Part shown: positions 16,620 to 25,781 of the stretch, one piece after another
Layout: each line of letters starts with the position of its first letter
Numbering within the stretch: the first letter of the stretch is position 1
Assembly (NCBI RefSeq): GCF_014836645.1
Contig: NZ_JACSQM010000002.1
Span: forward strand, 372,001 to 436,000
Reading direction: 5' to 3'
Length of the DNA: 64,000 bases
Origin: Fictibacillus norfolkensis
GTDB lineage: Bacteria > Bacillota > Bacilli > Bacillales > Fictibacillaceae
Position numbers and translations under genes: made by a program
The notes under the pieces: model-generated
Told to the model about the DNA's origin: nothing
Seen by the model: the letters and a program-made list of their open reading frames with translations, nothing else
Database searches by the model: none

Positions 16620-16900
16620 TAATCTTTTAAAAACTTGCGATCGAAAATGAACGGCCCGAACGGCAGTACAGAAGAAACTAATGCCAAGAAAGCACGCATA
16701 ATCGGCCACTTCTTCACGTTGTACACATACAGAATGACTAGAATATAAAGAACGAACAATAGACCATGAAGAGCACCAACGATTGATACGGCCATCGGCT
16801 GATCGAAGAAATACTTCAACGGCATGGCGATGAAAAGAAGGATTAAGAACGAAGCTCCTTCAAGATACCCTACTGTTTTGAACATTTTTATTGGATTCAT
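16619..16900 (-). CDS. DUF3817-family integral membrane protein
   Basis: 93 aa with three hydrophobic segments (about residues 15-30, 38-60 and 70-85). It carries the family-typical YLEGASFLILLF, AMPLKYF and GALHGLLFVLYI motifs and a C-terminal RKFLKD. The function of DUF3817 proteins is not established. ATG 16900 has TGGAGGTAT upstream; the longer ORF start overlaps that site. The stop codon is formed at the edge of the palindromic element. Confidence 0.82.
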   Translation of the reverse strand: MNPIKMFKTVGYLEGASFLILLFIAMPLKYFFDQPMAVSIVGALHGLLFVLYILVILYVYNVKKWPIMRAFLALVSSVLPFGPFIFDRKFLKD

Positions 16901-17008
16901 AACTGAATATACCTCCATTATTGCATAATGACGATTCTATCTTTAGTTTTATCATAAGTAGATAGAAGTTAGACTTCCAAACCATAACTATTGTGTGAAC
17001 AAAATCAA

Positions 17009-17046
17009 AGAAAAATAGTTGGGGTCAGACCCCTAACTATTTTTCT
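17009..17046 (-). terminator. Strong hairpin, likely terminator of the sco operon
   Basis: A GAAAAATAGTTGGGG / CCCCTAACTATTTTTC hairpin with a TCAGA loop, about 70 bp beyond the sco stop. The arms contain GGGGTCAGACCCC, a sequence that recurs as an intergenic palindrome in many genomes. Confidence 0.65.
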
Positions 17047-17115
17047 TTTCCTCGCTTTTCATTTTTCCAACAGCGCGTTTGCTCAATTCAATTTCTACTA
17101 CCCCAAAAAGCTGGT

Positions 17116-17757
17116 TTACTTTTTCAGTCTATTTTTCATATCAGCAATTATCTCTTCGTATGGTGTATTTTCTACTCCATCATATCTGGATACGACTTTT
17201 CCTTCTTTATCCACTAAGAAAAAGGCTGATGCATGGATGAACTGGTCTGAGTTAGGATCAGCCACTACTGGTGTTTTGAATGAATCTCTTGCTAACTGTT
17301 CGATCTGTTTCTCTTCATAGCCGCCAAGAAAGTGCCAGTTCGAAAAGTCTGCGTCATAGTTTTCACCAAACTTCTTCAATGCCTCAGCATTATCTCTTTT
17401 TGGGTCGATAGAGAAAGAAACAAATTCTACATCAACCTTCTCTTCTTTTGCCATACCTTGCAGTTTAGCCATATGTGCAGTCATAGGCGGGCAAACTGTT
17501 GTACAATTTGTGAAGATGAAATTCGCCATCCACACTTTACCTTTTAAATCTTCCAATCCAAATTCAGCCTCGTTTTGGTCTTTAAAAGAAAACGACTGAA
17601 CGTCCCAGTCTAATGACTGAGACGTTTCCTTGCTTTCGCTATTATGTTGTTCGTGGTTCTTATGATTCTCGTGTTCGTCTTTTGATCCACCTGAACCGCA
17701 TGCAGACAATATTGCCATCGTCAGCACTAGTCCAAAAATCAGCATCATTCTTTTCAT
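17116..17757 (-). CDS. SCO1/SenC-family copper chaperone lipoprotein
   Basis: 213 aa. A lipoprotein signal ends in LSAC (C20). A His-rich linker (about residues 27-38) follows, then a thioredoxin-like Sco domain with TNCTTVCPP (C85 and C89) and the conserved distal His in FIHASAFFLVD. Sco proteins deliver copper to the CuA site of cytochrome c oxidase or act as thiol reductants outside the membrane. The gene is 23 bp downstream of the PepSY membrane-protein gene, and GAGGTGA precedes its ATG. The His-rich linker fits metal binding but is not proof. Confidence 0.9.
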   Translation of the reverse strand: MKRMMLIFGLVLTMAILSACGSGGSKDEHENHKNHEQHNSESKETSQSLDWDVQSFSFKDQNEAEFGLEDLKGKVWMANFIFTNCTTVCPPMTAHMAKLQGMAKEEKVDVEFVSFSIDPKRDNAEALKKFGENYDADFSNWHFLGGYEEKQIEQLARDSFKTPVVADPNSDQFIHASAFFLVDKEGKVVSRYDGVENTPYEEIIADMKNRLKK

Positions 17758-17779
17758 TTTTTCTTCACCTCTAATAATT

Positions 17780-19153
17780 TTATGACAACCAATCCTGAAG
17801 TGGTTTTACTCGTGGAATTACAAAGCGATCTAGTAAGAATACGAAAACGAAAGATATACCTGCGAGTGGCATAACAATACCAGTTATGACCATGAGGATG
17901 ATGATCCACGGTTTTAGCTTCTTGTCCGATTTTTTTGGCACTCCTAATCTTCCAGAAGGTTTACGTTTCTTCCACATGATGAGTGAGAAGATAACGATCG
18001 CTACTAAACCGAGAGCAGCTATTGCTCCTAAAATTTGATTAGCCAGACCAAAATAATGACCTTCATGCAGCGCAATTCCGATCGAAATCGCTTTAGCCAT
18101 CCAGCCGTAATCACTAAACCTAACATCTTCTACAATTTCTCCGTTATACTGGTTAAAATAAACGGTAGCTTCATTTTCCGGTTTATCTCTTGAAGAAGCA
18201 ACAGTAAATACGCCATCTTCTCCTGCAGGCATTGAAATCGTGTAAGGCTTTTGGATCTTGTTCTCTTGAGCTAAGTACATCACTTGGTCATCAGAAAGTG
18301 ATCCGTCATCTTTCGTTGATGTTGGGGCAGGATTGTTCTCCGTTGCCCATGGAATATCTTCTGCGATCTCATCTGTTGTCTTTTCTGCTGTTGGCGCCAT
18401 GAATGCATAAGTTGGATAACCTGCATTCGCATTCGTCGCGAACTTGTTGATCTGCTCTCCCATCACACCTGACCATGGCAGCCCTGTAACGATAAGGATT
18501 AGTATCATCAACGACAGCCAGAACGCTGTCACTGCGTGAAGGTCTCTCCAGAACATGCGACCACTCTTCTTAAGGCGTGGAAAGATCGTTCCCATGAAAG
18601 TCTTTTTGTTTCTTGGCCACCAAATGTATAGACCTGTCACCAATATGATGATCGTCCAACATGCGGCCAGTTCGACGAATCGATTAATGAACGTACCTCC
18701 AACAATCCATTCACTGTGAAGCTTAGCGACAACGTTTTTGAAATGATCCTCATCAAGTATCGTTCCTGTTATAGACGCTGTGTATGGGTTTACATAAACC
18801 TGTGTAACAATATCATTTTCTATTACTTTTACTAAAGTAGCTCGATTATCTTCTTTCGGAAGTCTGACCGAACCAATCTCTGCGCCGGGATACTCCGCTT
18901 GAACAGTGTCAATCTGCTGCGAGAGAATAAGAGGTTGTTCATCTTTTTGAACAATGATCTTGTCTTTGTAGATCATCGTTTCAATTTCAGCTTGGAATAA
19001 ATATAATGCTCCACTAATAGCAAGTAAGATCAAAAAAGGTGCAAATATGATTCCGCCATAAAAATGCCATCTCCAAAACGTCTGGTAGAGACTGTTGGAT
19101 TTTTTAGAAGCATTCTCGCTGTTTTCTGGTAACTTATAAGCTGTTGCTTGCAT
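17780..19153 (-). CDS. PepSY-associated transmembrane protein
   Basis: About 457 aa. The PepSY_TM layout starts with a first membrane helix after WRWHFYGGIIFAPFLILLAISGALYLF and a large extracytoplasmic loop. Paired helices follow, with conserved His (FWRDLHAVTAFWLSL; GIALHEGHYFG), and the protein ends in MAGI-type helices. Related proteins are implicated in iron-siderophore reduction or copper handling. ATG 19153 is chosen because AAGGAGAAT lies just upstream; a TTG at 19180 would put that site inside the gene. It forms an operon with sco. Confidence 0.85.
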   Translation of the reverse strand: MQATAYKLPENSENASKKSNSLYQTFWRWHFYGGIIFAPFLILLAISGALYLFQAEIETMIYKDKIIVQKDEQPLILSQQIDTVQAEYPGAEIGSVRLPKEDNRATLVKVIENDIVTQVYVNPYTASITGTILDEDHFKNVVAKLHSEWIVGGTFINRFVELAACWTIIILVTGLYIWWPRNKKTFMGTIFPRLKKSGRMFWRDLHAVTAFWLSLMILILIVTGLPWSGVMGEQINKFATNANAGYPTYAFMAPTAEKTTDEIAEDIPWATENNPAPTSTKDDGSLSDDQVMYLAQENKIQKPYTISMPAGEDGVFTVASSRDKPENEATVYFNQYNGEIVEDVRFSDYGWMAKAISIGIALHEGHYFGLANQILGAIAALGLVAIVIFSLIMWKKRKPSGRLGVPKKSDKKLKPWIIILMVITGIVMPLAGISFVFVFLLDRFVIPRVKPLQDWLS

Positions 19154-19210
19154 ATCTATATTCTCCTTATTCGTACTCAATATGGAAAAGTATAAACAAC
19201 AAGCTGGAAA

Positions 19211-19238
19211 TGGTAATCACTCTAAAGGGTGATTACCA
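19211..19238. promoter_or_regulatory. Perfect palindrome upstream of the PepSY-sco operon
   Basis: TGGTAATCAC, an eight-base spacer, then GTGATTACCA. It lies 58 bp upstream of the PepSY gene start and 35 bp past the response-regulator stop. The minus-strand tail is not a good U-tract, so an operator is at least as likely as a terminator. NarL-type regulators often bind inverted repeats, and one is encoded next door. Confidence 0.5.
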
Positions 19239-19272
19239 ATATAAAATTGTGTCGATTGTATGACACTAGAAA

Positions 19273-19905
19273 TTAAACGATTCCGTTATCGTAAGCATAA
19301 CTCGCTAATTGTACACGGTTTTCTAGATGTAGTTTTCCTAAAATGTTCTTCATATGTGTTTTAACCGTATTCTCAGAGATATTGAGAACTTTTGAGATTT
19401 CCTTATTAGAATGCCCCTTGGCAACCAATTGAAGCACATCTTGTTCCCGGGCTGAAAGAGCTTGCCCAGCTTGTCCATCCTTCTTAAACTCTTTCCAAAT
19501 TCGAAAAGCCATCTCTTTCGACATCGGTATTTCATCCATGGCATAAGCTTTCAATCCATTTAACATATCTTCTGTGTTCAAATTTTTAAGAAGATATCCT
19601 TGTGCCCCTCGCTTTAGAGCTTCAAACCAGTCCGTAATGTCATAAGAAACCGTCATGATCACGACTTTTATGTTTGGAAACAGCTTCTTTATTTCTTTTG
19701 TCGCTTCAAACCCATTCATCTTTGGCATAGAAATATCCATGAGTACAAGATCTGGCATAAGAGCTTTTGTTTTCTCTATCGCTTGTAAACCGTTAGAACC
19801 TTCACCCACAATTTCAAACTCGGGCTGACACTCTAAAATCTCTTTTACACCTTCTCGAGCAAGATGATGATCATCTACAATCAATAAACGAATAGGCTGT
19901 GTCAT
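19273..19905 (-). CDS. NarL/LuxR-family response regulator
   Basis: 210 aa: a receiver domain with the phosphoacceptor D57 (LVLMDISMP), D11/D12 (VDDHH) and K109-region KRGAQGYLLK, then a LuxR-type HTH at about 145-205 (LSAREQDVLQLVAKGHSNKEISKVL, NTVKTHMKNIL). Its ATG overlaps the kinase stop (ATGA), so the two are translationally coupled. Its targets are unknown; the palindrome at 19211-19238 is a candidate. Confidence 0.92.
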   Translation of the reverse strand: MTQPIRLLIVDDHHLAREGVKEILECQPEFEIVGEGSNGLQAIEKTKALMPDLVLMDISMPKMNGFEATKEIKKLFPNIKVVIMTVSYDITDWFEALKRGAQGYLLKNLNTEDMLNGLKAYAMDEIPMSKEMAFRIWKEFKKDGQAGQALSAREQDVLQLVAKGHSNKEISKVLNISENTVKTHMKNILGKLHLENRVQLASYAYDNGIV

Positions 19906-20723
19906 GCACTTCCCTCCTTCTCAATCATGATCGTTGTTTTTCCTGCCGTGCTTGTAACCTTTAGCTGCCAGTCCATAGAATACGCTCTGTCTTGTAAAAT
20001 TTTCAGACCAAAACCGTCCGTTGGCTCTTGTGAATCAAATCCTGATCCTTTATCTACAATCGTACAAACCCAGCCTTTTGAAGTTTTCTTCATATTCAAC
20101 CATACTTCATTCGTGTTAGCGTGTTTAATTACGTTGATAATTGCTTCACGAACACAAGCAAATAATTCGATTTTTTCCTTTGAAGTCAGATCATCATCTT
20201 GTAATCTCCACTCTCGATGAATCTTGAAATCATGCTGAGTCTCCATTTCATTGAAGAACGCATTTAATGATCGAGTCCACGAAATATCTGCTCGAGCCGG
20301 AACGTTTCGAAGATTTTGAATCGCACTACGCGTATCGTCATGAATATGCTGCAACGTTTTTTTGAGTTTATTATACGATTTATCATCCTTACTAAACGCA
20401 CTTCCAAGCTTATTCACTTGAACGGAGAGAAAAAATAACGACTGGGCGATGCCGTCATGCAGCTCTTTCGCAATTTTCTCTCGTTCTTCTAGGACCGCTT
20501 TCTCAGACCGTTCTCTCTGAAGCTCCTGCTGCATACGCTCTAACCTTCCAAACAAGATATTCAAAAAATAAAGTGTAACTAAAAATACAATGATGGCAGA
20601 GAGCCAGTTTCCCGTATTCATGGATATATAAGGCAACAGAACCGTATGTCTAACGTATTCCCATAAACCAACAGAAATTGTTGGAATGAGAAGAATCAAC
20701 CACTTAATTTGTCTGTATGTCAT
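19902..20723 (-). CDS. NarX/DesK-type sensor histidine kinase (HisKA_3)
   Basis: 273 aa with two N-terminal membrane helices (about 9-25 and 41-58), a short coiled coil, the HisKA_3 phosphoacceptor H89 in KELHDGIAQSL, and a HATPase_c domain (FACVREAIINVIKHA; DKGSGFD; GFGLKILQDRAYSM). Only about 12 residues lie between the helices, so the signal is probably sensed in the membrane. AAAGGAAG precedes the ATG. Partner of the adjoining response regulator. Confidence 0.92.
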   Translation of the reverse strand: MTYRQIKWLILLIPTISVGLWEYVRHTVLLPYISMNTGNWLSAIIVFLVTLYFLNILFGRLERMQQELQRERSEKAVLEEREKIAKELHDGIAQSLFFLSVQVNKLGSAFSKDDKSYNKLKKTLQHIHDDTRSAIQNLRNVPARADISWTRSLNAFFNEMETQHDFKIHREWRLQDDDLTSKEKIELFACVREAIINVIKHANTNEVWLNMKKTSKGWVCTIVDKGSGFDSQEPTDGFGLKILQDRAYSMDWQLKVTSTAGKTTIMIEKEGSA

Positions 20724-20782
20724 CTACCGGACTTCCTTTCATTTCTTACAAAATCTATAAACATAATAAATCATACCATAAA

Positions 20783-20807
20783 AAAACCGACGTATTGTAC
20801 GCCGGTC
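20783..20807 (-). terminator. Intrinsic terminator of the catalase gene
   Basis: An ACCGACGTA / TACGCCGGT hairpin with an A-run to the left (20780-20786), only a few bases past the catalase stop at 20810. Confidence 0.65.
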
Positions 20808-20809
20808 GA

Positions 20810-21706
20810 TCAACTTATTCCTGCATTCTTCTTCAGTCTTTCAGCGATCTGCATAAAATCTTCATGGGAGATGCCTGGCGCAAACTCTTCTGAGATGGAA
20901 CGCAATTCAGGCATTGGAGCACCTTCTGGAGCACCGATTACCGTCTCAAGTGGACCACCTAACGGATGCTGCCCCGCCCAGATCAAGGCGATATCTCGAT
21001 AATCCGTATCACTAAACGTATATAACTTTCGGTGTACGCCTTCAGCTTCAAATTTCCGAGTTGTTTCAAACGCCGAGTTCTCTAGATCAGGAACGGGAAG
21101 CATCTTCTTAATATCGACACCTGTAACCATCTCGATCGCCTTTGCATAAGCCAAAACATGCACACCACCGCGTACAAGAAGATAGCCGATCATCTCTCGA
21201 GCAACAGGGTTACTGGTCATCTCATAAACTCTCATCTTATGCGTTCTTGCTCCACACTCTAAGAAAAAGTTGTGCAAAAGATCAAGAAGTAAATTCCCAC
21301 TGCTGAACACATAATCGCCGTTCCAAGCTTTTCCCATCGAATCAAACGGGAAGGATGTTTGTGCCGTACCAATAAAATGTTGAGTGTTCCTTTTATCTGT
21401 TGCAGCTGCCATCGGTGCGTCGTTCACATCTCCAGGATGGGTCGTGCCATAAATCATCATATTGATCGTGTGTGAAACAAGCTCAACGTGCCCAAATTCT
21501 TCTGCTGTAATACTTGAGACAAGGTCAAAGAACGGTTTCAATTTTCCTCTTTTTCTAAAGTTAAAAGATTGATACATATAGTTATTAAGTGTCGACATCT
21601 CACCAAAACGACCACCTAGCAATTCTTGAACTGCCGCTGCCGCATTCGCATCAGGATTCGTCGGTGTCGGCAGTTCGATCGCCAGCCGATTAAAGCGTTT
21701 AAACAT
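20810..21706 (-). CDS. Manganese catalase
   Basis: 298 aa of the dimanganese (non-haem) catalase family. It has ELLGGRFGEMSTLNNYMYQSFNF with a metal-ligand Glu, TAEEFGHVELVSHTI (Glu and His ligands), FLECGARTHKMRVYEM, and a second E/H helix around LLVRGGVHVLAYAKAIE. It decomposes hydrogen peroxide without haem; the spore-associated and YdbD-like Bacillus enzymes belong here. It stands alone, between a terminator and array B. Confidence 0.93.
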   Translation of the reverse strand: MFKRFNRLAIELPTPTNPDANAAAAVQELLGGRFGEMSTLNNYMYQSFNFRKRGKLKPFFDLVSSITAEEFGHVELVSHTINMMIYGTTHPGDVNDAPMAAATDKRNTQHFIGTAQTSFPFDSMGKAWNGDYVFSSGNLLLDLLHNFFLECGARTHKMRVYEMTSNPVAREMIGYLLVRGGVHVLAYAKAIEMVTGVDIKKMLPVPDLENSAFETTRKFEAEGVHRKLYTFSDTDYRDIALIWAGQHPLGGPLETVIGAPEGAPMPELRSISEEFAPGISHEDFMQIAERLKKNAGIS

Positions 21707-21834
21707 AAAGCTACCTCCTCACGATTGCATGTCGTTTAAGGGTATGTGAAGTTAAGATTGTACTATACCGATTGTTTCATGAAGAAGATTGAGAAGATAA
21801 AATAAAGGAATAAGAATTAACACAAATTTCTGGT

Positions 21835-21930
21835 ATCGTTCGCGAATCTTGTAAATCGCTCACAAATCTTAAGAATCGCTCACAAATACCAGGAATCGCT
21901 CACAATCTCAAGAATCGCTCACAAGCCTCT
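21835..21930. repeat. Phased short-repeat array B (core AATCGCTCACAA, period 20 bp)
   Basis: The core ATCGCT/ATCGTT starts at 21835, 21855, 21875, 21895 and 21914 (spacings 20, 20, 20, 19) and is followed each time by CACAAT or CACAAA-like sequence. It lies between the end of the anthranilate operon and the catalase gene, next to a terminator. Confidence 0.85.
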
Positions 21931-21937
21931 CGCATCC

Positions 21938-21968
21938 AAAAAAGAAACCCTTTGCTCGACAAAGGATC
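21938..21968 (-). terminator. Intrinsic terminator of the anthranilate operon
   Basis: An ACCCTTTG / CAAAGGAT stem with a CTCGA loop and a six-base A-run at 21938-21943 on the plus strand. It sits just past the tautomerase stop at 21975. Confidence 0.7.
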
Positions 21969-21974
21969 TCATCT

Positions 21975-22160
21975 CTAGCTCTTAAATTTTGGTTTTCCGC
22001 CAACTCCCCAATGCTTATTGGGAATCTCTTGGATCAGTACACGAACTTGTTCTTTTTTCACATCCAATGATTCTGCCGCCGCCAATGTTAACCGTTCCAT
22101 CAGTTTGCTCAGCTGTTCATCTGTTCGCCCTTCTATCACTTGCACATGAATGATCGGCAT
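21975..22160 (-). CDS. 4-oxalocrotonate tautomerase family enzyme
   Basis: 61 aa. After Met removal the N-terminal Pro (MPIIHVQVIEGRTDEQ) is the catalytic base of the 4-OT family; conserved Arg residues occur near positions 12 and 40. It interconverts enol and keto forms of 2-hydroxymuconate/4-oxalocrotonate, feeding the decarboxylase upstream. It is the last gene of the operon, 11 bp after the decarboxylase, matching dmpI at the end of the phenol meta-cleavage operon. Confidence 0.9.
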   Translation of the reverse strand: MPIIHVQVIEGRTDEQLSKLMERLTLAAAESLDVKKEQVRVLIQEIPNKHWGVGGKPKFKS

Positions 22161-22171
22161 GACCGCTACAC

Positions 22172-22972
22172 CTATTTCACATATCTCGATGATAGTGTTA
22201 CTGATCCTAGACCATCGAACTGTGCGACGATTGTGTCATCCATATCAAAAGCGATCGCTTCAGATAATGCCCCGCTCAAAACGATATCTCCTTTTAATAA
22301 ACCTTCACCACGCTCGGCAAGCTTTTGAACAGCCCACGCTACCGCTTCAGCAGGATGACCAAGAACAGCAGATCCCGCACCCGTCGTCATCATCTCTCCG
22401 TTCTTACTCATCACCATTCCGATATTCGCCAGATCAAGTTCTTCTGGACGAACGAGCTTGCTGCCTAAAATCAATTTAGCAGATGAGCAATTGTCTGCTA
22501 CAACGTCCGGAAGTGTAAAACGGAAGTCCTTGTAACGGCTGTCGATCACTTCAATCGCAGCTACCACATACTTTGCTGCACGCATGACATCTGAAGCTGT
22601 CACATCACTTCCCATCAAATCTTCACCCATGATAAAAGCGATCTCTGGTTCAGCTTTTGGATGGATGAGACGGTGCTGCTGTAGGGGTTCCCACTCAAAT
22701 GCGAGCATATCACTCAAAAGATAACCGTAAATGGCTTCATGCACGCCCATCATCTCTTGCTTCGCTTTACTCGTCAGTCCAAGCTTAATTCCTAGACGCT
22801 TTGTCTGTGTCTTCTCCATACGCCTTTCAATAAGTGCTTTTTGCAGATCGTACGCTTCTTCAATTGATAGTTCAGGATATTGGTCTGTAATCTTGACCAC
22901 TTCCGTCACGTCACTTTCCGCTTTTAACAGATAATCAACCAAATCCATGTTCGTCTTATTTGTAACCGTCAT
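22172..22972 (-). CDS. dmpH: 4-oxalocrotonate (2-oxo-3-hexenedioate) decarboxylase
   Basis: 266 aa of the 2-hydroxypentadienoate hydratase/decarboxylase family. It shows LGLTSKAKQEMMGVHEAIYGYL, HPKAEPEIAFIMGEDL (metal ligands), AIEVIDSRYKDF, and GAGSAVLGHPAEAVAWAV. It resembles the 24924-25709 gene throughout, so family alone does not separate decarboxylase from hydratase. I assign it by position: between the aldolase and the tautomerase, exactly as dmpH lies in dmpEFGHI. It converts 4-oxalocrotonate to 2-oxopent-4-enoate with Mg2+. Overlapping or nearly contiguous neighbours show an operon. Confidence 0.85.
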   Translation of the reverse strand: MTVTNKTNMDLVDYLLKAESDVTEVVKITDQYPELSIEEAYDLQKALIERRMEKTQTKRLGIKLGLTSKAKQEMMGVHEAIYGYLLSDMLAFEWEPLQQHRLIHPKAEPEIAFIMGEDLMGSDVTASDVMRAAKYVVAAIEVIDSRYKDFRFTLPDVVADNCSSAKLILGSKLVRPEELDLANIGMVMSKNGEMMTTGAGSAVLGHPAEAVAWAVQKLAERGEGLLKGDIVLSGALSEAIAFDMDDTIVAQFDGLGSVTLSSRYVK

Positions 22973-22975
22973 CTC

Positions 22976-24001
22976 CTACACCTCCAGTTTGGACTTTGCT
23001 AAGCCAGCTGCCACTTCTAATATCAGATCTTCTTGACCACCCACTGCTTTTCGTTTCCCAAGTTCTATTAAAATATCTCTTGAATCAACACCAAAGCGTT
23101 TACCCGCACGTTCTGCATGTAAAAGAAAGCTAGAATAAACCCCTGCATACCCCATCGCTAAACTTCCTTTACGAATTTCCTGCGCACCTGGCAGCATCGG
23201 TCCGATCACATCTTCTGCTAGATCCATCATTTTATAGAGATCAATACCTGTTTCCACTCCCATTCGTTCAAGAACTGCGATCAGAACTTCCGTCTGTGTA
23301 TTACCAGCACCGGCTCCTAAACAGCGAACGCTTCCATCGATTCTAGTCGCTCCTTCTTCAATGGCTACAAGTGTGTTTGCAACGGCTACTGATAGATTAT
23401 TGTGTGCATGAAAACCGATCTCAATGTTTAGTGATTCACGTAATGCTGAGATTCTATCTTTTACTTCAAATGGCAGCAGTGCTCCTGCAGAGTCGGTTAC
23501 ATAAACACCTTGCGCGCCATAGGACTCCATCAACTTTGCTTGTTCAACAAGCTTTTCAACAGGAGCCGAATGGGCCATCATTAAGAACCCAAATACATCC
23601 ATTCCAAGTTCTCGAGCCATATGAATATGTTGCGCTGAAACATCCGCTTCTGTTACATGTGTTGCGACACGAACTAGACTTGCTCCTAACTCATGCGCTT
23701 TTTTCAATTCATGTACGGTTCCAATTCCCGGAATCAAAAGGACGGCAACTTTTGCATGTTTACACACTCCAGCCGCTGTCTCTATTAACTTCATCTCATC
23801 CACAAGTGACCTTCCATACTGTAGGGTCGATCCGCCTAATCCATCGCCGTGGCTGACCTCGATGTAATGCATACCTGCTTCATCGAGTGACTTTGCAGCA
23901 TCGTATACTTGTTTTTCTGTGAACTGATGCGACATGACGTGACTGCCATCACGCAGACAGACTTCCGTAAATTTTAGAGACAGCGAGCTGTTACGCATCA
24001 T
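22976..24001 (-). CDS. dmpG: 4-hydroxy-2-oxovalerate aldolase
   Basis: 341 aa DmpG-type HMGL-like TIM barrel. [15 protein letters not shown] holds the Arg/Asp metal-site motif, with [26 protein letters not shown] (His ligands) and [22 protein letters not shown]. It splits 4-hydroxy-2-oxovalerate into pyruvate and acetaldehyde. The acetaldehyde is channelled to the acylating dehydrogenase, whose gene it overlaps by about 8-11 bases (start at tandem ATGs 24001/23998), as expected for a DmpFG complex. Confidence 0.95.
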   Translation of the reverse strand: MMRNSSLSLKFTEVCLRDGSHVMSHQFTEKQVYDAAKSLDEAGMHYIEVSHGDGLGGSTLQYGRSLVDEMKLIETAAGVCKHAKVAVLLIPGIGTVHELKKAHELGASLVRVATHVTEADVSAQHIHMARELGMDVFGFLMMAHSAPVEKLVEQAKLMESYGAQGVYVTDSAGALLPFEVKDRISALRESLNIEIGFHAHNNLSVAVANTLVAIEEGATRIDGSVRCLGAGAGNTQTEVLIAVLERMGVETGIDLYKMMDLAEDVIGPMLPGAQEIRKGSLAMGYAGVYSSFLLHAERAGKRFGVDSRDILIELGKRKAVGGQEDLILEVAAGLAKSKLEV

Positions 24002-24896
24002 TGGCTGTCACCGCCTTATCCATGTTGAACGTGCCTAGCAAACGTTTCGCGACCATTTCACCAGCTTGTTTTGCTGCTGAGGTCATGATGTCTAAATTTC
24101 CTGCATAGCTCGGAAAGTAATCGCCAGCTCCTTCAACTTCAACAATAACCGTTACCCGATCACCATCGAAAAGAGGTTCATTCTTTAACCTGTATCCAGG
24201 TACATAGCTTTTAACGCTGTTTTCCATGTCAAAGATGGCTGTTCGTATTCTAGCTTCGTCCATCTCTTTTACTTCACAATATATGGTCGACCTCATCAGA
24301 ATAGGAGGATCTGCTGGATTTAAGATGATGATCGCTTTTCCTCTCTGGGCTCCACCGACTTCCTCAATTCCGCGCCTCGTAGTTAGTGTAAATTCATCGA
24401 TATTCGCACGTGTTCCTGGTCCTGCACTTGATGACGATATCGTTGCAGCGATCTCTCCATAAGAAACATCTGCAACAGAATTAATCGCATGGATAATCGG
24501 AATCGTTGCTTGTCCGCCGCATGTGATCATATTAATGTTCTGTGAATCTATATGTTCACTAAAATTAACAGGAGGACATACGAAGGGGCCAATCGCCGCA
24601 GGAGTAAGATCTATCACTGTCTTTCCCATATCTTTTAAAAGTTGTGCATGACGAAGATGAGCTTTAGCCGAAGTTGCATCAAACACAATATCAGCTAAAT
24701 CTGGCCTTTTTACAAAGTCATCAATGCCATTTGTAAACACTCGGTATCCAGCAGAATTCGCACGCCTAAGCCCATCCGATTCCATATCGATCCCGAACAT
24801 CGCTGTAAGTTCAAGATCATCGCTTCTTTGCAGTTTATACATTAAATCTGTCCCAATATTGCCAGAACCAATAATCGCCGCCTTTATTTTTTTCAC
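23991..24896 (-). CDS. dmpF: Acetaldehyde dehydrogenase (acylating)
   Basis: 301 aa. The N-terminal Rossmann motif [17 protein letters not shown] is followed by the catalytic Cys in [31 protein letters not shown] and [28 protein letters not shown] come next, as in DmpF/MhpF. It oxidises acetaldehyde to acetyl-CoA with NAD+ and CoA, completing the lower pathway. It overlaps the aldolase gene, and the family pair forms a channelling complex. Confidence 0.95.
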   Translation of the reverse strand: MKKIKAAIIGSGNIGTDLMYKLQRSDDLELTAMFGIDMESDGLRRANSAGYRVFTNGIDDFVKRPDLADIVFDATSAKAHLRHAQLLKDMGKTVIDLTPAAIGPFVCPPVNFSEHIDSQNINMITCGGQATIPIIHAINSVADVSYGEIAATISSSSAGPGTRANIDEFTLTTRRGIEEVGGAQRGKAIIILNPADPPILMRSTIYCEVKEMDEARIRTAIFDMENSVKSYVPGYRLKNEPLFDGDRVTVIVEVEGAGDYFPSYAGNLDIMTSAAKQAGEMVAKRLLGTFNMDKAVTANDA

Positions 24897-24923
24897 TATG
24901 GCTGATCCTTTCTTTGCTGAATT

Positions 24924-25709
24924 TTATTCACAAAACGAGATGCTTACAGAGCCTAGCTTTCCAAATGTGGCAGTCACTTCATCGCCTGACTCTAGATCGA
25001 TCGCACTTGATAGAGCTCCTGGCAGAATCAGCTCACCTGCTTTTAATGACATATCATAGTCTGCTAGTTTGTTAGCGAGCCAAGCAACAGCATGTGCCGG
25101 ATGACCGAGTGCAGCAGCTCCAGCCCCTGTTGCTCTGATCTCACCGTTCATTATCAGCGTCATACTTAGCATCCTAAGATCGATCTGATCAATTTCATAA
25201 AAAGGTTTACCAACAACTGCTCTTGCTGATGAACCGTTATCTGCAACCGTATCTACCAACTTTATCTTCCAATCTTCTATCCTGCTATCTATGATCTCTA
25301 ATGTGGGCACTAGAGCCTCAGTCGCCATCAGCACATCTATATAGGTAACGTTTGGACCTTGCAAATCATCTTTTAAGATAAAGCCAATCTCTGCTTCAAC
25401 TTTTGGCTTTATAAAATCCTTTCTAGAAAGGACGGTACCTGTAGAAACCTTCATGTGATCGAGCAGATGACCGTAATCCGGTTCGTCGACTCCAAGCATA
25501 TCCTGCATCGCTTTACTCGTTAATCCTACTTTTTTTCCGATGATCACTCGTCCTTCTTCAAGTTTCCTTTCCACCCATTGCAGCTGAATATGATAAGAGT
25601 CTTTAACCGAGAGTTCAGGAAAACGTGCAGATAGAGGTTCTACAGGTGCTAATTTTTCTTCTGCTTCTATCAGCTCTGTTGTTAATTTAGAAATGATCTG
25701 TTGTTGCAT
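24924..25709 (-). CDS. dmpE: 2-oxopent-4-enoate hydratase
   Basis: About 261 aa, homologous to the 22172-22972 product. It has GKKVGLTSKAMQDMLGVDEPDYGHL, KPKVEAEIGFILKDDL, LEIIDSRIEDWKI, GAGAAALGHPAHAVAWLANKL and a C-terminal DEVTATFGKLGSVSISF. The dmpEFGHI gene order points to the hydratase role: water addition to 2-oxopent-4-enoate giving 4-hydroxy-2-oxovalerate. ATG 25709 follows GGGAGG; the in-frame 17-residue extension has no ribosome binding site. Confidence 0.85.
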   Translation of the reverse strand: MQQQIISKLTTELIEAEEKLAPVEPLSARFPELSVKDSYHIQLQWVERKLEEGRVIIGKKVGLTSKAMQDMLGVDEPDYGHLLDHMKVSTGTVLSRKDFIKPKVEAEIGFILKDDLQGPNVTYIDVLMATEALVPTLEIIDSRIEDWKIKLVDTVADNGSSARAVVGKPFYEIDQIDLRMLSMTLIMNGEIRATGAGAAALGHPAHAVAWLANKLADYDMSLKAGELILPGALSSAIDLESGDEVTATFGKLGSVSISFCE

Positions 25710-25781
25710 GTCTGTTTCCTCCCTTCTTTTATCAAAGAGCAAAACGCGACTGTTATCCAATCACGTTTTCAATACAAAAAT

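Noticed and set aside
21835..21930. CRISPR-like array
   Set aside because: The repeat core is only 6-12 bp, the period is 20 bp, and there are no Cas genes; spacer and repeat lengths are far below CRISPR norms.
22172..25709. Two hydratase-like genes as a simple tandem duplication
   Set aside because: The sequences are well diverged and separated by aldolase and dehydrogenase genes, as dmpE and dmpH are in meta-cleavage operons; two different steps explain both.
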